A DNA stretch of 64,000 bases from Methylobacterium sp. Leaf117 (GCF_001422985.1 NZ_LMNL01000037.1:287332-351331), one strand, 5' to 3'; shown: positions 49,084 through 58,246, counted from the first letter of the stretch. Numbers and translations are program-made. Notes: generated by a model not told the origin, from the letters alone.

Positions 49084-49377
49084 ATGAAAACCACGCCGAA
49101 GCGGGCCGCCTACACGATCGAGACCCTGTCCTACAGCAGCACCCGCCTGGTCCGGCTCGGCGGCCGGAAGGTGGCGATCCTGTTCCCGCCTCTGGCGGCG
49201 GGCGGCCCCTACCAGCTCTATCCCCATCCGGACACCTTCCGGAGCCTGACCTTCGCGGGCCTGCCCCAGCCCCTGCGCCCGGAATTCATGGCCTTCGACT
49301 CCCTCGAGGCGGTGGAGGCGTTCCTGGGCATCCGCTCCGCCGCACCGGCCCGGGACGCCCTCCCGCTGGCAGCCTGA
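49084..49377 (+). CDS. Small hypothetical protein
   Basis: A 97-residue protein (MKTTPKRAAYTIETLSYSSTRLVRLGGRKVAILFPPLAAGGPYQLYPHPDTFRS...) that I do not recognise. It appears soluble with several short strands. AAAAGGG lies 2-3 bases before ATG, supplied by a 17-bp repeat. It follows the DUF6894 gene by 92 bases and may be co-transcribed. It converges on the Crp/Fnr gene with 11 bases between stops. Confidence 0.6.
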   Translation: MKTTPKRAAYTIETLSYSSTRLVRLGGRKVAILFPPLAAGGPYQLYPHPDTFRSLTFAGLPQPLRPEFMAFDSLEAVEAFLGIRSAAPARDALPLAA

Positions 49378-49388
49378 GGCCGGTCGGA

Positions 49389-50210
49389 TCAGGCGCCGGG
49401 TCCGGCGCCTTCGATCAGCCGGGCATACTCGGCCTCGGCGGTGCCGTAGCTTCCGCCCGCCAGATCCAGCAGGGCCGGGCGGTCCAGGATGGTGATCCGT
49501 CCGCGCCGCGCCCGGATGATATGCTGGCTTTCCAGGACCTGCACGGCGAGCGTCGCCCCGGTGCGCTGCACCCCGAGCATCAGGGCCAGGAACTCGTGCG
49601 TGATGGCGATCTCGTCGCCATCGACCCTGTCGTGGCACATCAGCAGCCAGCCCGCGAGGCGCACCTCCATGGTGTAGGTGGCGTTGGCATGCGCGGCCTT
49701 GCCCAGGTGGATGATCTGGACCTGGACGTAGCGCAGCAGCAGGGTCCGGAGAGAGACGCTTTGCGCCACGGCCCGGTTGAGCAAGGCGGCGTCGATGGCG
49801 AGCAGCTGCCCGGCCTTCTGCACGAAGGCGTGGTTCGGCGTCCGGTCGCTCTCGAGCAGGATGGGGGTCGCCCCGACCAGCCCCTCGCGCCCGATGATCC
49901 CGATCTCGACCCGGCCCACCGCCGATCCGGTCACCACCGAGACGAACCCGTCCTCGGGAAAGTACAGCTGCCGGACGGGCTGGTGCGGCAGGATCAGGGA
50001 CTGGCGCAGGGTGGCGGCCATCGGCTCCAGGTGCGGCTGCAGACGCGCGAAGTCGTCCGGCGCCATGGCGCGGAGCAGGCGGTTGCGCAGATCGCCCTGC
50101 CGGGGCACCGGGCCGGCCTGCTCGGTCCTGGTGAGGGGAGCCTTGGCCGGAGGAGCGTTGGCCAGAGGAGCATTGGAAGGAGGGGGTTTGGGCTGGACAG
50201 TGTCGGGCAT
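49389..50210 (-). CDS. Crp/Fnr family transcriptional regulator
   Basis: A 273-residue regulator. Residues about 1-38 are a low-complexity Ala/Pro leader. A cyclic-nucleotide-binding-like beta barrel follows (QLYFPEDGFVSVVTGSAVGRVEIGIIGREGLVGATPILL), and a C-terminal winged helix has ITHEFLALMLGVQRTGATLAVQVLESQHIIRARRGRITILDR. No Fnr-type N-terminal cysteine cluster is seen, so it does not look like an oxygen sensor. The ligand is unknown. It is divergent from the siderophore receptor across a 444-bp spacer, and a plausible promoter lies about 80 bases upstream. Confidence 0.87.
   Translation of the reverse strand: MPDTVQPKPPPSNAPLANAPPAKAPLTRTEQAGPVPRQGDLRNRLLRAMAPDDFARLQPHLEPMAATLRQSLILPHQPVRQLYFPEDGFVSVVTGSAVGRVEIGIIGREGLVGATPILLESDRTPNHAFVQKAGQLLAIDAALLNRAVAQSVSLRTLLLRYVQVQIIHLGKAAHANATYTMEVRLAGWLLMCHDRVDGDEIAITHEFLALMLGVQRTGATLAVQVLESQHIIRARRGRITILDRPALLDLAGGSYGTAEAEYARLIEGAGPGA
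50138..50182. repeat. 15-bp tandem repeat in the 5' end of the Crp/Fnr gene
   Basis: Units GAGCCTTGGCCGGAG, GAGCGTTGGCCAGAG and GAGCATTGGAAGGAG start at 50138, 50153 and 50168. They code for the NAPLANAPPAKAPL-type leader before the sensory domain. Confidence 0.75.
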
Positions 50211-50654
50211 GGCGCTCCCTCACGACGGCAAGAGCGCGCTCTGTCTCCCAATCGCTTGCGGCCGAACCGGAGCAAGCAACCATTTGATAGTAGTCGTCCT
50301 TACGTAAAAATCAAGTATTTCCAAAAATTACGATGCGCATCTGCTGAAAAAACCGACTTTTCGCGCATCGAAATACGAGCGCGGTTGCGGAATTGCCTCC
50401 TGGGCACGGTGCCGGTCGCGAAACCCGTTCGACGCTGCGGGCTGTGCGGTTTCGGTGACACCGCGACGCTTTCACGAGGCGCCGGGATGAGAGGCGGCGA
50501 TGGTCCGTGGCGTCGACCATAGTTCCAACCTGGAATAAGTAAAAAACATAGTCCTTGCATCGTAATTATGAATCCTGCCAAGACGATTTTGGGTCACGGA
50601 CAGTAAGTCAATTCACGTCTGCGACACCGCTCTCGTGCTCACCCGGAATGGTCT
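50211..50654. other. Divergent 444-bp spacer between the Crp/Fnr and TonB-receptor genes
   Basis: No gene is seen. Its ends are AT-rich. A palindrome TTCC-AACCT-GGAA lies at 50523-50535 upstream of the receptor and might be an iron-regulator site, but it does not match a Fur or Irr consensus that I can name with confidence. Confidence 0.4.
50287..50314 (-). promoter_or_regulatory. Promoter candidate for the Crp/Fnr gene
   Basis: On the minus strand TTGATT (50309-50314) and TACTAT (50287-50292) are 16 bases apart, about 77 bases upstream of the Crp/Fnr ATG. Confidence 0.4.
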
Positions 50655-52997
50655 TTGGCTGTGAACCGCTTTGTGCTGAATGATAACGCCCGTCCGATCG
50701 CCAAGGTAGCCCAGCGTTGCCTTCTGGCGACGCTGATGTCAGGCGTTTCCGCGATCGGGTTCGGTATTCGCGAGTCTCATGCGCAGAACGCCACCGATGC
50801 GGTCACCCTCGACACGCTCTCGGTGGAGGGCGTCGGCCTCGGGCGGAACGCGTCGGGCAGCCAGCCGGGCGGGGCGGTCGGGCCGGTGCGGGGCTACGTC
50901 GCCACCCAGAGCCGCGTCGGCACCAAGACCGACACGCCGATCCTGGAGACCGCGCAGTCGATCTCGGTGGTCGGTCGCCAGCAGATCGAGGATCAGAACG
51001 CCATCACGATCAACCAGGCGCTGCGCTACTCGCCGAGCGTCACCACCGAGCAGCGCGGCGGCTCCGGGGCCAGCCGCCTGGAACAGTTCTTCATCCGGGG
51101 CTTTACGGCGCCGCTGTTCCTCGACGGCCTCGCCCTGCCGGGCAGCCGCGACGCCTCGGCCAGCATCGACCCCTACCGGCTCGAGCGCATCGACATCATC
51201 AAGGGGCCGGCCTCGGTGCTCTACGGGCAATCGGGACCGGGCGGCATCGTCAACCTCGTGTCGAAGGTTCCGCAATTCGTCCGCCACGGCGAGATCTTCG
51301 TCCAGGGCGGCGGTTTCAACGAGGTCCGGGGCGGTTTCGACATCGGCGGCCCCCTCCCCGCCGAGGCCGGCCCGCTCGCCGACCAGTTCGCCTACCGGGT
51401 CATCGGCCTCGGCTGGACGGGCGACGGCCCGGCGGTGACCACCCGGGTCGAGCGCGTGCTCATCAACCCGAGCGTCACCTGGCGGCCCTCCACCGACACC
51501 TCGCTGACCATCATCGGCAATTACGAGCGCGATCCGTTCTCGGGCTTCTACGGCGGCTTCCCGGCCGTGGGCACGGTGTTCCCGCGCAACTTCGGCAACG
51601 GCTTCACCGGCCGCCTGCCGGTGGACTTCTACGACGGCGACCGCAACTTCGAGCGTTCGGACCGGACCCAGGCCTCGATCAGCTACATCTTCGACCACAA
51701 TGTCAACGAGGCCCTGCACTTCCACTCGGCGGGGCGCTACCTGCGCACCGAGGGCGATTACCGCAGCGTCTACGGCGCCTTCAACGACACCACGGGACCC
51801 TTCGCCAGCGGCCCGCTCATCGACCGCTCGCGCATCGCCACCCGGGTCGGCATCGACGCCTACACCCTCGACAACAACCTCGTGGGCAAGTTCGATACCG
51901 GCATCTTCGCCCATACCGCCCTGGTCGGCGTCGATTACCGGAGCTTCGAGACCCGGACGCTGTCGTCGGCCTTCCCGGCCGCCCCCAGCCTGAACGTCCT
52001 GTTTCCGAACTACGCCATGAACATCCCGACGCCGCCCTTCACCACGGATTCGCGGATCACCTCGGAGCAGACCGGCGTCTATTTCCAGGACCAGGTGAAA
52101 TTCGACCGCCTCGTCCTCACCCTCGGCGGCCGCTACGACTGGGCCCGCAATTCCGGCCCGACCCGGAGCCTCGCCACCAACGTCGTGACCAACCAGGACG
52201 TGCCGTCCGAGGCCTTCACCGGCCGGGCGAGCCTGCTCTACCTCTTCGACAACGGCTTCGCGCCCTACGTCTCCTACAGCGAGGCCTTCGAGCCGATCAC
52301 GGCCGGACGGATCTTCGACGCGAATTTCGGTTCGATCGGCCGCATCCCGGACCCGATCACCAGCGACCAGTTCGAGGCCGGCATCAAGTACCAGCCGCCC
52401 GGCACCGACATCCTGCTCACCGCCGCCGCCTTCGACATCCGCCGCTCGAACGCGACCAACCCCGATCCGGTCAACCGGAACTTCGTGGTGCAGACCGGCG
52501 CGGTCGGCGTGCAGGGCATGGAGTTCGAGGCGCGGGTCAATCTCGCCGAGGGCCTGAACGTCATCGGCGGCTTCTCGTTCATCGACGCCCGCGTCGTGAC
52601 CGACCTCACCACCACGCTGAACCAGGTCACCAACCAGCAGGTGGCGCTCCAGGGCCGCGTCCCGGTCCAGATCCCGGACACCACCGTGTCGCTGTTCGCC
52701 GATTACCGCTTCACCAGCGGCCCTCTGCTGGGCCTCGGCATCGGCGGCGGCGTGCGCTATCTCGGGTCGTCCTGGGGTGACCCCGCCAACACCTTCAAGG
52801 TCCCGGAGAGCGTCCTGGTCGATGCCGTGCTGTCCTACGACCTGAAGAACCTCGACACGACGCTCAACGGCTTCACCCTGCAGGTCAACGCGCAGAATCT
52901 CCTCGACGAGCGCTACGTCACGGGCTGCTTCAGTTATTCGAACTGCTATTACGGCCTGCCCCGCACGGTCTACGCCACCCTGCGCTACCGCTGGTAA
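50655..52997 (+). CDS. TonB-dependent siderophore receptor (FhuA/FoxA-like)
   Basis: A 780-residue outer-membrane receptor. A signal peptide ends near SHAQN (about 44). The plug domain has TPILETAQSISVVGRQQIEDQNAITINQALRYSPSV and RLERIDIIKGPASVLYGQSGPGGIVNLVSK (about 95-205); the barrel ends with the outer-membrane signature VYATLRYRW, terminal aromatic. The GPxSVLYGQ and GGxVNLVSK patterns fit ferric-hydroxamate receptors. The start is TTG 50655 or GTG 50661. It heads an operon with two PepSY proteins, a frequent partnership for iron release from siderophores. Iron control is expected but no operator is certain. Confidence 0.92.
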   Translation: MAVNRFVLNDNARPIAKVAQRCLLATLMSGVSAIGFGIRESHAQNATDAVTLDTLSVEGVGLGRNASGSQPGGAVGPVRGYVATQSRVGTKTDTPILETAQSISVVGRQQIEDQNAITINQALRYSPSVTTEQRGGSGASRLEQFFIRGFTAPLFLDGLALPGSRDASASIDPYRLERIDIIKGPASVLYGQSGPGGIVNLVSKVPQFVRHGEIFVQGGGFNEVRGGFDIGGPLPAEAGPLADQFAYRVIGLGWTGDGPAVTTRVERVLINPSVTWRPSTDTSLTIIGNYERDPFSGFYGGFPAVGTVFPRNFGNGFTGRLPVDFYDGDRNFERSDRTQASISYIFDHNVNEALHFHSAGRYLRTEGDYRSVYGAFNDTTGPFASGPLIDRSRIATRVGIDAYTLDNNLVGKFDTGIFAHTALVGVDYRSFETRTLSSAFPAAPSLNVLFPNYAMNIPTPPFTTDSRITSEQTGVYFQDQVKFDRLVLTLGGRYDWARNSGPTRSLATNVVTNQDVPSEAFTGRASLLYLFDNGFAPYVSYSEAFEPITAGRIFDANFGSIGRIPDPITSDQFEAGIKYQPPGTDILLTAAAFDIRRSNATNPDPVNRNFVVQTGAVGVQGMEFEARVNLAEGLNVIGGFSFIDARVVTDLTTTLNQVTNQQVALQGRVPVQIPDTTVSLFADYRFTSGPLLGLGIGGGVRYLGSSWGDPANTFKVPESVLVDAVLSYDLKNLDTTLNGFTLQVNAQNLLDERYVTGCFSYSNCYYGLPRTVYATLRYRW

Positions 52998-53042
52998 CGC
53001 GCAGGCTCAGGGCGGCGCGACAATCCGCAACCGGAGGACCGC

Positions 53043-54638
53043 ATGGGGACGACCTTCCGTCAGGCGATGGCCTGGCTCCACACCTGGTCCGGCCTGATCG
53101 TCGGCTGGGTCCTGCTGGCGGTCTTCGTCACCGGCACGGCGAGCTACTACCGGGCCGACATCTCGCGCTGGATGCGCCCCGAATTGGTGCAGGCCGCGCC
53201 GCTCTCGCCCGACGCCATGGCGCGGGCGGCCGAACTCGGCGTCGCCCACCTGACGGCCCATGCGGGCGGGGCCCGGACCTGGTTCGTCGGCCTGCCGCAG
53301 CCCGACAGCCCGGTCATCGACCTGTTCTGGCGGACGAAGCCCGGCACCCCGCCGGGGCAGGCCCGGCTCGACCCCGCGACGGGCGCGCCGGCCGCGATCC
53401 GCGACACGAAGGGCGGCGATTTCCTCTACCGCTTCCACTTCGAGCTGCACATGCCGCCCCTGTGGGGCCGCTGGATCGTCGGCATCTGCGCCATGGTCAT
53501 GCTCGTCGCGCTGATCTCCGGCATCGTCACCCACCGGCGCATCTTCGCCGATTTCTTCACCCTGCGGCGGGACAAGTCGCCCCAGCGCGGCTGGCTCGAC
53601 GCCCACAACGTCACCGGCGTGCTGGCGCTGCCGTTCCACCTGATGATCACCTACACGGGCATCGTCACCCTCGCGGTGATGTACATGCCCTGGGGCATCA
53701 CCACGGCCTACAAGGGCGAGGCCCAGACCTTCTTCGCCGAGAGCGGTCAGATCCCGGCGCCGCGCGCCCCCGCCGGGCAGCCCGGCACGCTCGCGCCCAT
53801 CGGCCCGATGGTGCGGGACGCGATGGCGCAGGTGTCGGAACCCCTGGAGCGGCTGTCGATCGCCAACCCGCGGGACGCGAATTCCGTGGTGACGGCGGTG
53901 TTCGAGGAGCCGCACGGGCTCTCGCACGCGCATCCGCAGATCGCCTTCGACGGGGTGACCGGCGCGGTGCGCGAGGTCCGGCAGGGCGGCCTCAAGCCGG
54001 CGACCCGGACCTTCACCACCATGGTCGGCCTGCACGAGGCGCATTTCGCCGGGCCGGCCCTGCGCATCCTGTTCTTCGTCTGCGGCCTGATGGGCTCCGC
54101 CATGGTGGCGACCGGCCTCGTGCTGTGGTCGGTGGCGCGCCTGCCCAAGGCCGGCGAGCGGGGCTTCCTCGGCTTGCGCCTGGTCCAGGCCCTCAATATC
54201 GGCGCCGTCGCAGGGCTGCCGGCGGGAATCGCGGCCTACTTCCTGGCCAACCGCCTGCTGCCCCTCGGCCTGTCGGGGCGGGGCGACTGGGAGATCGGGG
54301 CCTTCTTCACCATCTGGGGCCTCGTCACGCTCGCGGCCCTCGCGGGGCCGGGGCGCAGGGCCTGGGGCGCGGCGCTGGCCGCGACCGCCGGTCTCTATCT
54401 CGCGGTGGTGGCCGCCGACCTCGCCCTGGTCGATCACCGCTGGGCCGGGCTCTTTGCCGGGCAGGCGCGGTTCGTGTGGTTCGACGCGACGCTCCTCGCT
54501 TTGGCGGGCCTGTTCGCCTTCGCGGCCCGCAAGCTCGCCCGCTATGCCGGGCCGCGGCGGGCGGCCCGGGCCGCCGCGGCCGCGCCAACCCGTGCGGGCC
54601 TCGGCGACTTCGCCCCCATCGGCCCGTCCGCCCGCTGA
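53043..54638 (+). CDS. PepSY-associated transmembrane protein (iron-uptake linked)
   Basis: A 531-residue membrane protein with PepSY-TM features: an N-terminal WLHTWSGLIVGWVLLAVFVTGTASYY segment, a periplasmic region with HFELHMPPLWGRWIVG, and DAHNVTGVLALPFHLMITYTGI. At least seven hydrophobic stretches follow in the C-terminal half. Conserved histidines in the membrane segments suggest heme binding, as in FoxB/FpvG-type proteins that reduce ferric siderophores. CGGAGG precedes ATG 53043, 45 bases after the receptor gene. The role in periplasmic iron reduction is inferred from family and position. Confidence 0.85.
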   Translation: MGTTFRQAMAWLHTWSGLIVGWVLLAVFVTGTASYYRADISRWMRPELVQAAPLSPDAMARAAELGVAHLTAHAGGARTWFVGLPQPDSPVIDLFWRTKPGTPPGQARLDPATGAPAAIRDTKGGDFLYRFHFELHMPPLWGRWIVGICAMVMLVALISGIVTHRRIFADFFTLRRDKSPQRGWLDAHNVTGVLALPFHLMITYTGIVTLAVMYMPWGITTAYKGEAQTFFAESGQIPAPRAPAGQPGTLAPIGPMVRDAMAQVSEPLERLSIANPRDANSVVTAVFEEPHGLSHAHPQIAFDGVTGAVREVRQGGLKPATRTFTTMVGLHEAHFAGPALRILFFVCGLMGSAMVATGLVLWSVARLPKAGERGFLGLRLVQALNIGAVAGLPAGIAAYFLANRLLPLGLSGRGDWEIGAFFTIWGLVTLAALAGPGRRAWGAALAATAGLYLAVVAADLALVDHRWAGLFAGQARFVWFDATLLALAGLFAFAARKLARYAGPRRAARAAAAAPTRAGLGDFAPIGPSAR

Positions 54639-54731
54639 GGCGGGCGCGCAAACGGCTCGGTGCGGGGCAACCAAACCGGCCCGTGCCCGTTTCCAGGGTC
54701 CTTCAACGAACCCGAAACGGGACGACCCGCC

Positions 54732-55313
54732 ATGATGTACCGCCTTGCCGCCGCCGCCGGCCTTTTCGCGATGAGCGCCGGCCTCGCGCTGGCCCAGACC
54801 CCCGCCACCACCCCGGCCACCGGGACCGCCGCCGGCGGCACCGTCGCCAAAACCGACAAGGACCTGAAGGAATATCAGCTCGCCGCCGTCAGCAAGGTTA
54901 CCCTCGCCCAGGCGCTGACCACCGCCGAGAAGCAGGGCGAGAAGGGCCGCGCCATCGACGCCGACTTCGAGAAGGCCGATGGCAAGAACCCGAACCACTA
55001 CAGCATCAAGGTCGTGTACCCCGACGGCAAGCTTGTGGAGTACGGCATCAACGCCGATGACGGCGCTCTCTACAAGACCGAGAACCAGCCGATCGAGCGC
55101 TACTTCACCCGCCTGAAGCCGGCCGATTTCCAGAAGGCCACCGTCTCGCTCAAGGACGCCCTCGTCATCGCCGAGAAGAAGGCCGGCGGCGGCAAGGCCT
55201 ACGAGGCCGAGGTCGAGCGCGAGGGCGCCTCGGTCGAGTACGAGATCAAGGTGGCGCAGGCCGACCGCGAGCAGACCGTCAAGGTCGGCCCGGACGGCAA
55301 GGTCGTCGACTGA
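54732..55313 (+). CDS. Periplasmic PepSY domain protein
   Basis: A 193-residue exported protein: signal peptide ending ALAQT, then two PepSY-like repeats. The first has VTLAQALTTAEKQGEKGRAIDADFEK and YSIKVVYPDGKLVEYGINADDG; the second has VSLKDALVIAEKKAGGGKAYEAEVER and EYEIKVAQADREQTVKVGPDGKVVD. PepSY domains bind peptides or modulate partners in the periplasm. ATG 54732 is chosen (ATGATG) because a signal peptide begins there. It is the third gene after the siderophore receptor, 93 bases downstream of the PepSY-TM gene. Confidence 0.82.
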   Translation: MMYRLAAAAGLFAMSAGLALAQTPATTPATGTAAGGTVAKTDKDLKEYQLAAVSKVTLAQALTTAEKQGEKGRAIDADFEKADGKNPNHYSIKVVYPDGKLVEYGINADDGALYKTENQPIERYFTRLKPADFQKATVSLKDALVIAEKKAGGGKAYEAEVEREGASVEYEIKVAQADREQTVKVGPDGKVVD

Positions 55314-55410
55314 TCCCACCCCGGACGGCCGGCCCCCGGGCCGGCCTCCCTCCATCCCGGCCTCCATTGCGGCCTCCATGCCGGCGAGACGGCCCTGGTC
55401 CCGCCGGGGC

Positions 55411-56769
55411 TCAGCGGTAGTCGGTCGGCGTGAGCCCGTGCCGGGCGATCTTGTCGTAGAGGGTCTTGCGCGGCGTGCCGAGGGATTCGGCCGCCATCCG
55501 GACATCCCCGCCGGCCATGATCAGCTCCTCGCGGATCAGGCTGCGCTCGAAGCGGTCGACCTGATCCGCCAGGGTGCCGGCGGTGACGGCCTCCGGGGCG
55601 GAGCGCTCCAGGTCGGCGAGGCCCAGGGCGAAGCGTTCGGCGAAATGCCCGAGTTCGCGCACGTTGCCGGGCCAGTCGTGCCGACGCAGGTGGTCGAGCA
55701 CCGGGCCGGTGATCGCCGGGACCTCGCGGCCGAACCGGGTGGCGGCCCGCCGCAGGAATTCCTGGAACAGCAGGATCACGTCCTCGCGCCGGTTCCGTAA
55801 GGGCGGGATCGCGATCGTGATCACGTTGAGCCGGTGGTAGAGGTCGTCGCGGAACGTCCCCTGCGCCGCCGCCTGTCCGAGATCGACCTTGGTGGCGGCG
55901 ACCACGCGCATGTCGACGGCCATGGTGTCGTTGCCGCCCAGCGGTTCGACCTTGCGTTCCTGCAGCACGCGCAGCATCTTCACCTGCAGGTTGAGCGGCA
56001 TGCTCTCGATCTCGTCGAGGAAGAGCGTGCCGCCCTGGGCGTGCTCGATCCGGCCGACCCGGCGCTTCAGGGCGCCCGTGAAGGCCCCGGCTTCGTGGCC
56101 GAACAATTCGCTCTCGGCGACGCTGTCGGGCAGGGCGCCGCAATTCATCGCCACGAAGTTGCGCTTGGCCCGCCGGCCCCAGCGGTGCAGGGCGCTGGCC
56201 ACCACCTCCTTGCCGGCCCCGGTCTCGCCGAACACCAGCACGTCGACATCGGCATGGGCCACCTCGCGCACCAGCTGACGCAGGCGCACCATCTCGGGCG
56301 AGACTCCGAGGAAGGCCGGGTCCTCCTCCAGGGCGGCATCGAGGCGCGCCCGCAACTGGCGGTTCTCCAGCACGAGGCGGCGGCGCTCCAGGGCGCGCCG
56401 GGCCGAGGCCAGCAGCGCCTCGGCCGGGTAGGGCTTGGCCAGGAAATCGTAGGCGCCGTCGCGCATGGCCGCGACCGCCATGCGGATGTCGCCGTGCCCG
56501 GTAATCAGGATCACGGGCAGTTCCGGGTCGATCGTCCGCAGGCGCGCGAACAGGGCATTGCCGTCGAGGTCGGGCAGGCGCACGTCGGTGATGACGAGGC
56601 CGGGCGGATCGGCCAGGATCGCCGTCAGGGCCGGCCCGGCCGCCCCGAAGGTCTCGACCCGGAAGCCGTCGAGCTCCAGGCTCTGCCGGTTGGCGCGGCA
56701 GACCTCCGCCTCGTCGTCGATGAAGACGACCCGCTCGGCCGAACCCGGCCCATCCGCTGTCTCGCTCAC
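55411..56769 (-). CDS. Sigma-54-dependent response regulator (DctD/NtrC type)
   Basis: A 452-residue regulator. The receiver domain (VVFIDDEAEVCRANRQSL, phosphoacceptor in VITDVRLPDLDG) is followed by an AAA+ domain with Walker A FGETGAGKEVVASALHRW, the sigma-54 contact GAFTGALKRRVGRIEHA, and Walker B GGTLFLDEIESM; a Fis-type HTH ends the protein (MAAESLGTPRKTLYDKIARHGL). DctD-like proteins activate C4-dicarboxylate uptake genes, though others exist. GTG 56769 overlaps the stop of a truncated sensor kinase gene as GTGA. Its cognate kinase is cut by an integrative element, so its control may be altered. Confidence 0.9.
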   Translation of the reverse strand: MSETADGPGSAERVVFIDDEAEVCRANRQSLELDGFRVETFGAAGPALTAILADPPGLVITDVRLPDLDGNALFARLRTIDPELPVILITGHGDIRMAVAAMRDGAYDFLAKPYPAEALLASARRALERRRLVLENRQLRARLDAALEEDPAFLGVSPEMVRLRQLVREVAHADVDVLVFGETGAGKEVVASALHRWGRRAKRNFVAMNCGALPDSVAESELFGHEAGAFTGALKRRVGRIEHAQGGTLFLDEIESMPLNLQVKMLRVLQERKVEPLGGNDTMAVDMRVVAATKVDLGQAAAQGTFRDDLYHRLNVITIAIPPLRNRREDVILLFQEFLRRAATRFGREVPAITGPVLDHLRRHDWPGNVRELGHFAERFALGLADLERSAPEAVTAGTLADQVDRFERSLIREELIMAGGDVRMAAESLGTPRKTLYDKIARHGLTPTDYR

Positions 56770-56955
56770 GTGGTCGCCTCCGCCGGTCCCGCCGCCCGGC
56801 CGGCCTTTTGTCCCAGGCTCTCTTGCTGTTCCAGAATCGTCTGCCGATCCAGGCCCTCTTCGGGGTCCCGGACCTTGGCCAGGACCTTGGCCAGCACCAT
56901 GCGGAAGATCGTTCCGCCGCACAACCGTCCGTGACTGTCCGCCGTCGTCTGAAAG
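56766..56955 (-). pseudogene. 3' stub of the cognate sensor kinase gene (DctB-like)
   Basis: Reading the minus strand into the response regulator, the frame ends ...DSHGRLCGGTIFRMVLAKVLAKV... and stops in GTGA overlap with the regulator. GGTIFRMVL is the usual last strand of a histidine kinase ATPase domain. Upstream of it the G2/N boxes and the rest of the kinase are absent; base composition changes at about 56955 and the integrase follows at 57056. This is best explained as the displaced end of the kinase gene. Only about 60 codons remain, so the assignment rests on the short motif and the coupling. Confidence 0.55.
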
Positions 56956-57055
56956 GTCATTGAAAACATTTGGATTTCCAGCGGTGGACGGTTGCCATCG
57001 TCCGCCCCTGTGCGCCACAATCCGCGTTAAGAATGTGGGTAGAAGTGGGGGCAGA

Positions 57056-58246
57056 ATGGCGGCACCGGGGAAGCTTAGTGCCTTGTCCGCTAGCCGAGCA
57101 AGGGTGGCTGGCATGTACGGCGACGGCGGCGGATTATGGCTTCAGGTTTCAGGAGCTGGAGCCAAGAGCTGGATCTTCCGCTTCACCCTGAATGGCCGGT
57201 CTCGGGAGATGGGGCTGGGGTCGTTCTCCACCTTCACACTGGCCGAGGCGCGTGAGAAGGCGCTTGCCTGCCGGAAGCTTTGTGCTGAGGGGATCGATCC
57301 GATTCAGGCACGACAGGTCCGGCGCGGCGAGGCTCAGCTAGAAGCAGCGAAGGCCATGACCTTCCGCGAGTGTGCCCTCGCCTATATCGAGTCGCACAAA
57401 GCCGGGTGGCGGAATGCCAGACATGCCAGTCAGTGGCCGACAACCCTTGAAGGTTACGTCTACCCAGTCTTCGGCGATTTGCCTGTGCAGGCTGTCGATA
57501 CTGGCCTCGTGATGAAGGCGATCGAGCCGATCTGGGCGACGAAGTCGGAGACGGCCAGCCGTCTGCGCGGGCGGATCGAGTCGGTCCTGGATTGGGCGAC
57601 CACGCGCGGCTACCGGCGCGGCGAGAACCCAGCTCGGTGGAAGGGGCACCTTCAGAACCTGCTGCCGAAGCGGTCGAAGGTCCGGCGGGTCGCGCACCAC
57701 GCCGCCCTGCCCTACTCTGAGATGGCCAGCTTCATGGCCGAGCTACGAACACGCGAGGTCGTCGTTGCCCGCGCGCTGGAGTTCACCATCCTGACGGCAG
57801 CCCGCACCGGAGAGGCTATGGGTGCTCGGTGGGTCGAGATCGATCTCTCGGCGGCCATGTGGACGATCCCGGCAGAGCGAATGAAGGGTGGGCGCGAGCA
57901 CCGCGTGCCGCTCTCGGCTGCCGCTGTGGATCTCCTCAAGGTCCTGCCGGGTCCCTCTGCTGGCGAGTTCGTCTTCCCTGGGGGGCATGGCAAGCCGCTG
58001 CCAAAAACTTCCATGCTGGAGTTGCTGAAGCAGGTGCAGCGCCTGGACGTCACCGTTCACGGTTTCCGGTCCACGTTCCGTGACTGGGCTGCCGAGACGA
58101 CAAATTTCCCATCCGACGTAGTGGAGATGGCCCTGGCACACGCGGTGTCCGACAAGGTCGAGGCGGCTTACCGGCGCGGCGACTTGTTCGCGAAGCGGCG
58201 TGAATTGATGGATGCATGGGCGCAGCATATTAGAGGCAGGCCATGA
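57056..58246 (+). CDS. int: P4-type tyrosine recombinase (integrase)
   Basis: A 396-residue integrase. The N-terminal DUF4102 arm-binding domain has LSALSASRARVAGMYGDGGGLWLQVSGAGAKSWIFRFTLNGRSREMGLG. The catalytic Arg is in TAARTGEAMG (about 250), H-x-x-R in VHGFRSTFRDW (about 334), and the nucleophile Tyr in VEAAYRRGD (about 370). It would integrate and excise the element at the junction about 100 bases upstream. ATG 57056 follows GGGGGCAGA; an upstream GTG at 57035 is possible. Its stop overlaps the next start as ATGA. Confidence 0.93.
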   Translation: MAAPGKLSALSASRARVAGMYGDGGGLWLQVSGAGAKSWIFRFTLNGRSREMGLGSFSTFTLAEAREKALACRKLCAEGIDPIQARQVRRGEAQLEAAKAMTFRECALAYIESHKAGWRNARHASQWPTTLEGYVYPVFGDLPVQAVDTGLVMKAIEPIWATKSETASRLRGRIESVLDWATTRGYRRGENPARWKGHLQNLLPKRSKVRRVAHHAALPYSEMASFMAELRTREVVVARALEFTILTAARTGEAMGARWVEIDLSAAMWTIPAERMKGGREHRVPLSAAAVDLLKVLPGPSAGEFVFPGGHGKPLPKTSMLELLKQVQRLDVTVHGFRSTFRDWAAETTNFPSDVVEMALAHAVSDKVEAAYRRGDLFAKRRELMDAWAQHIRGRP

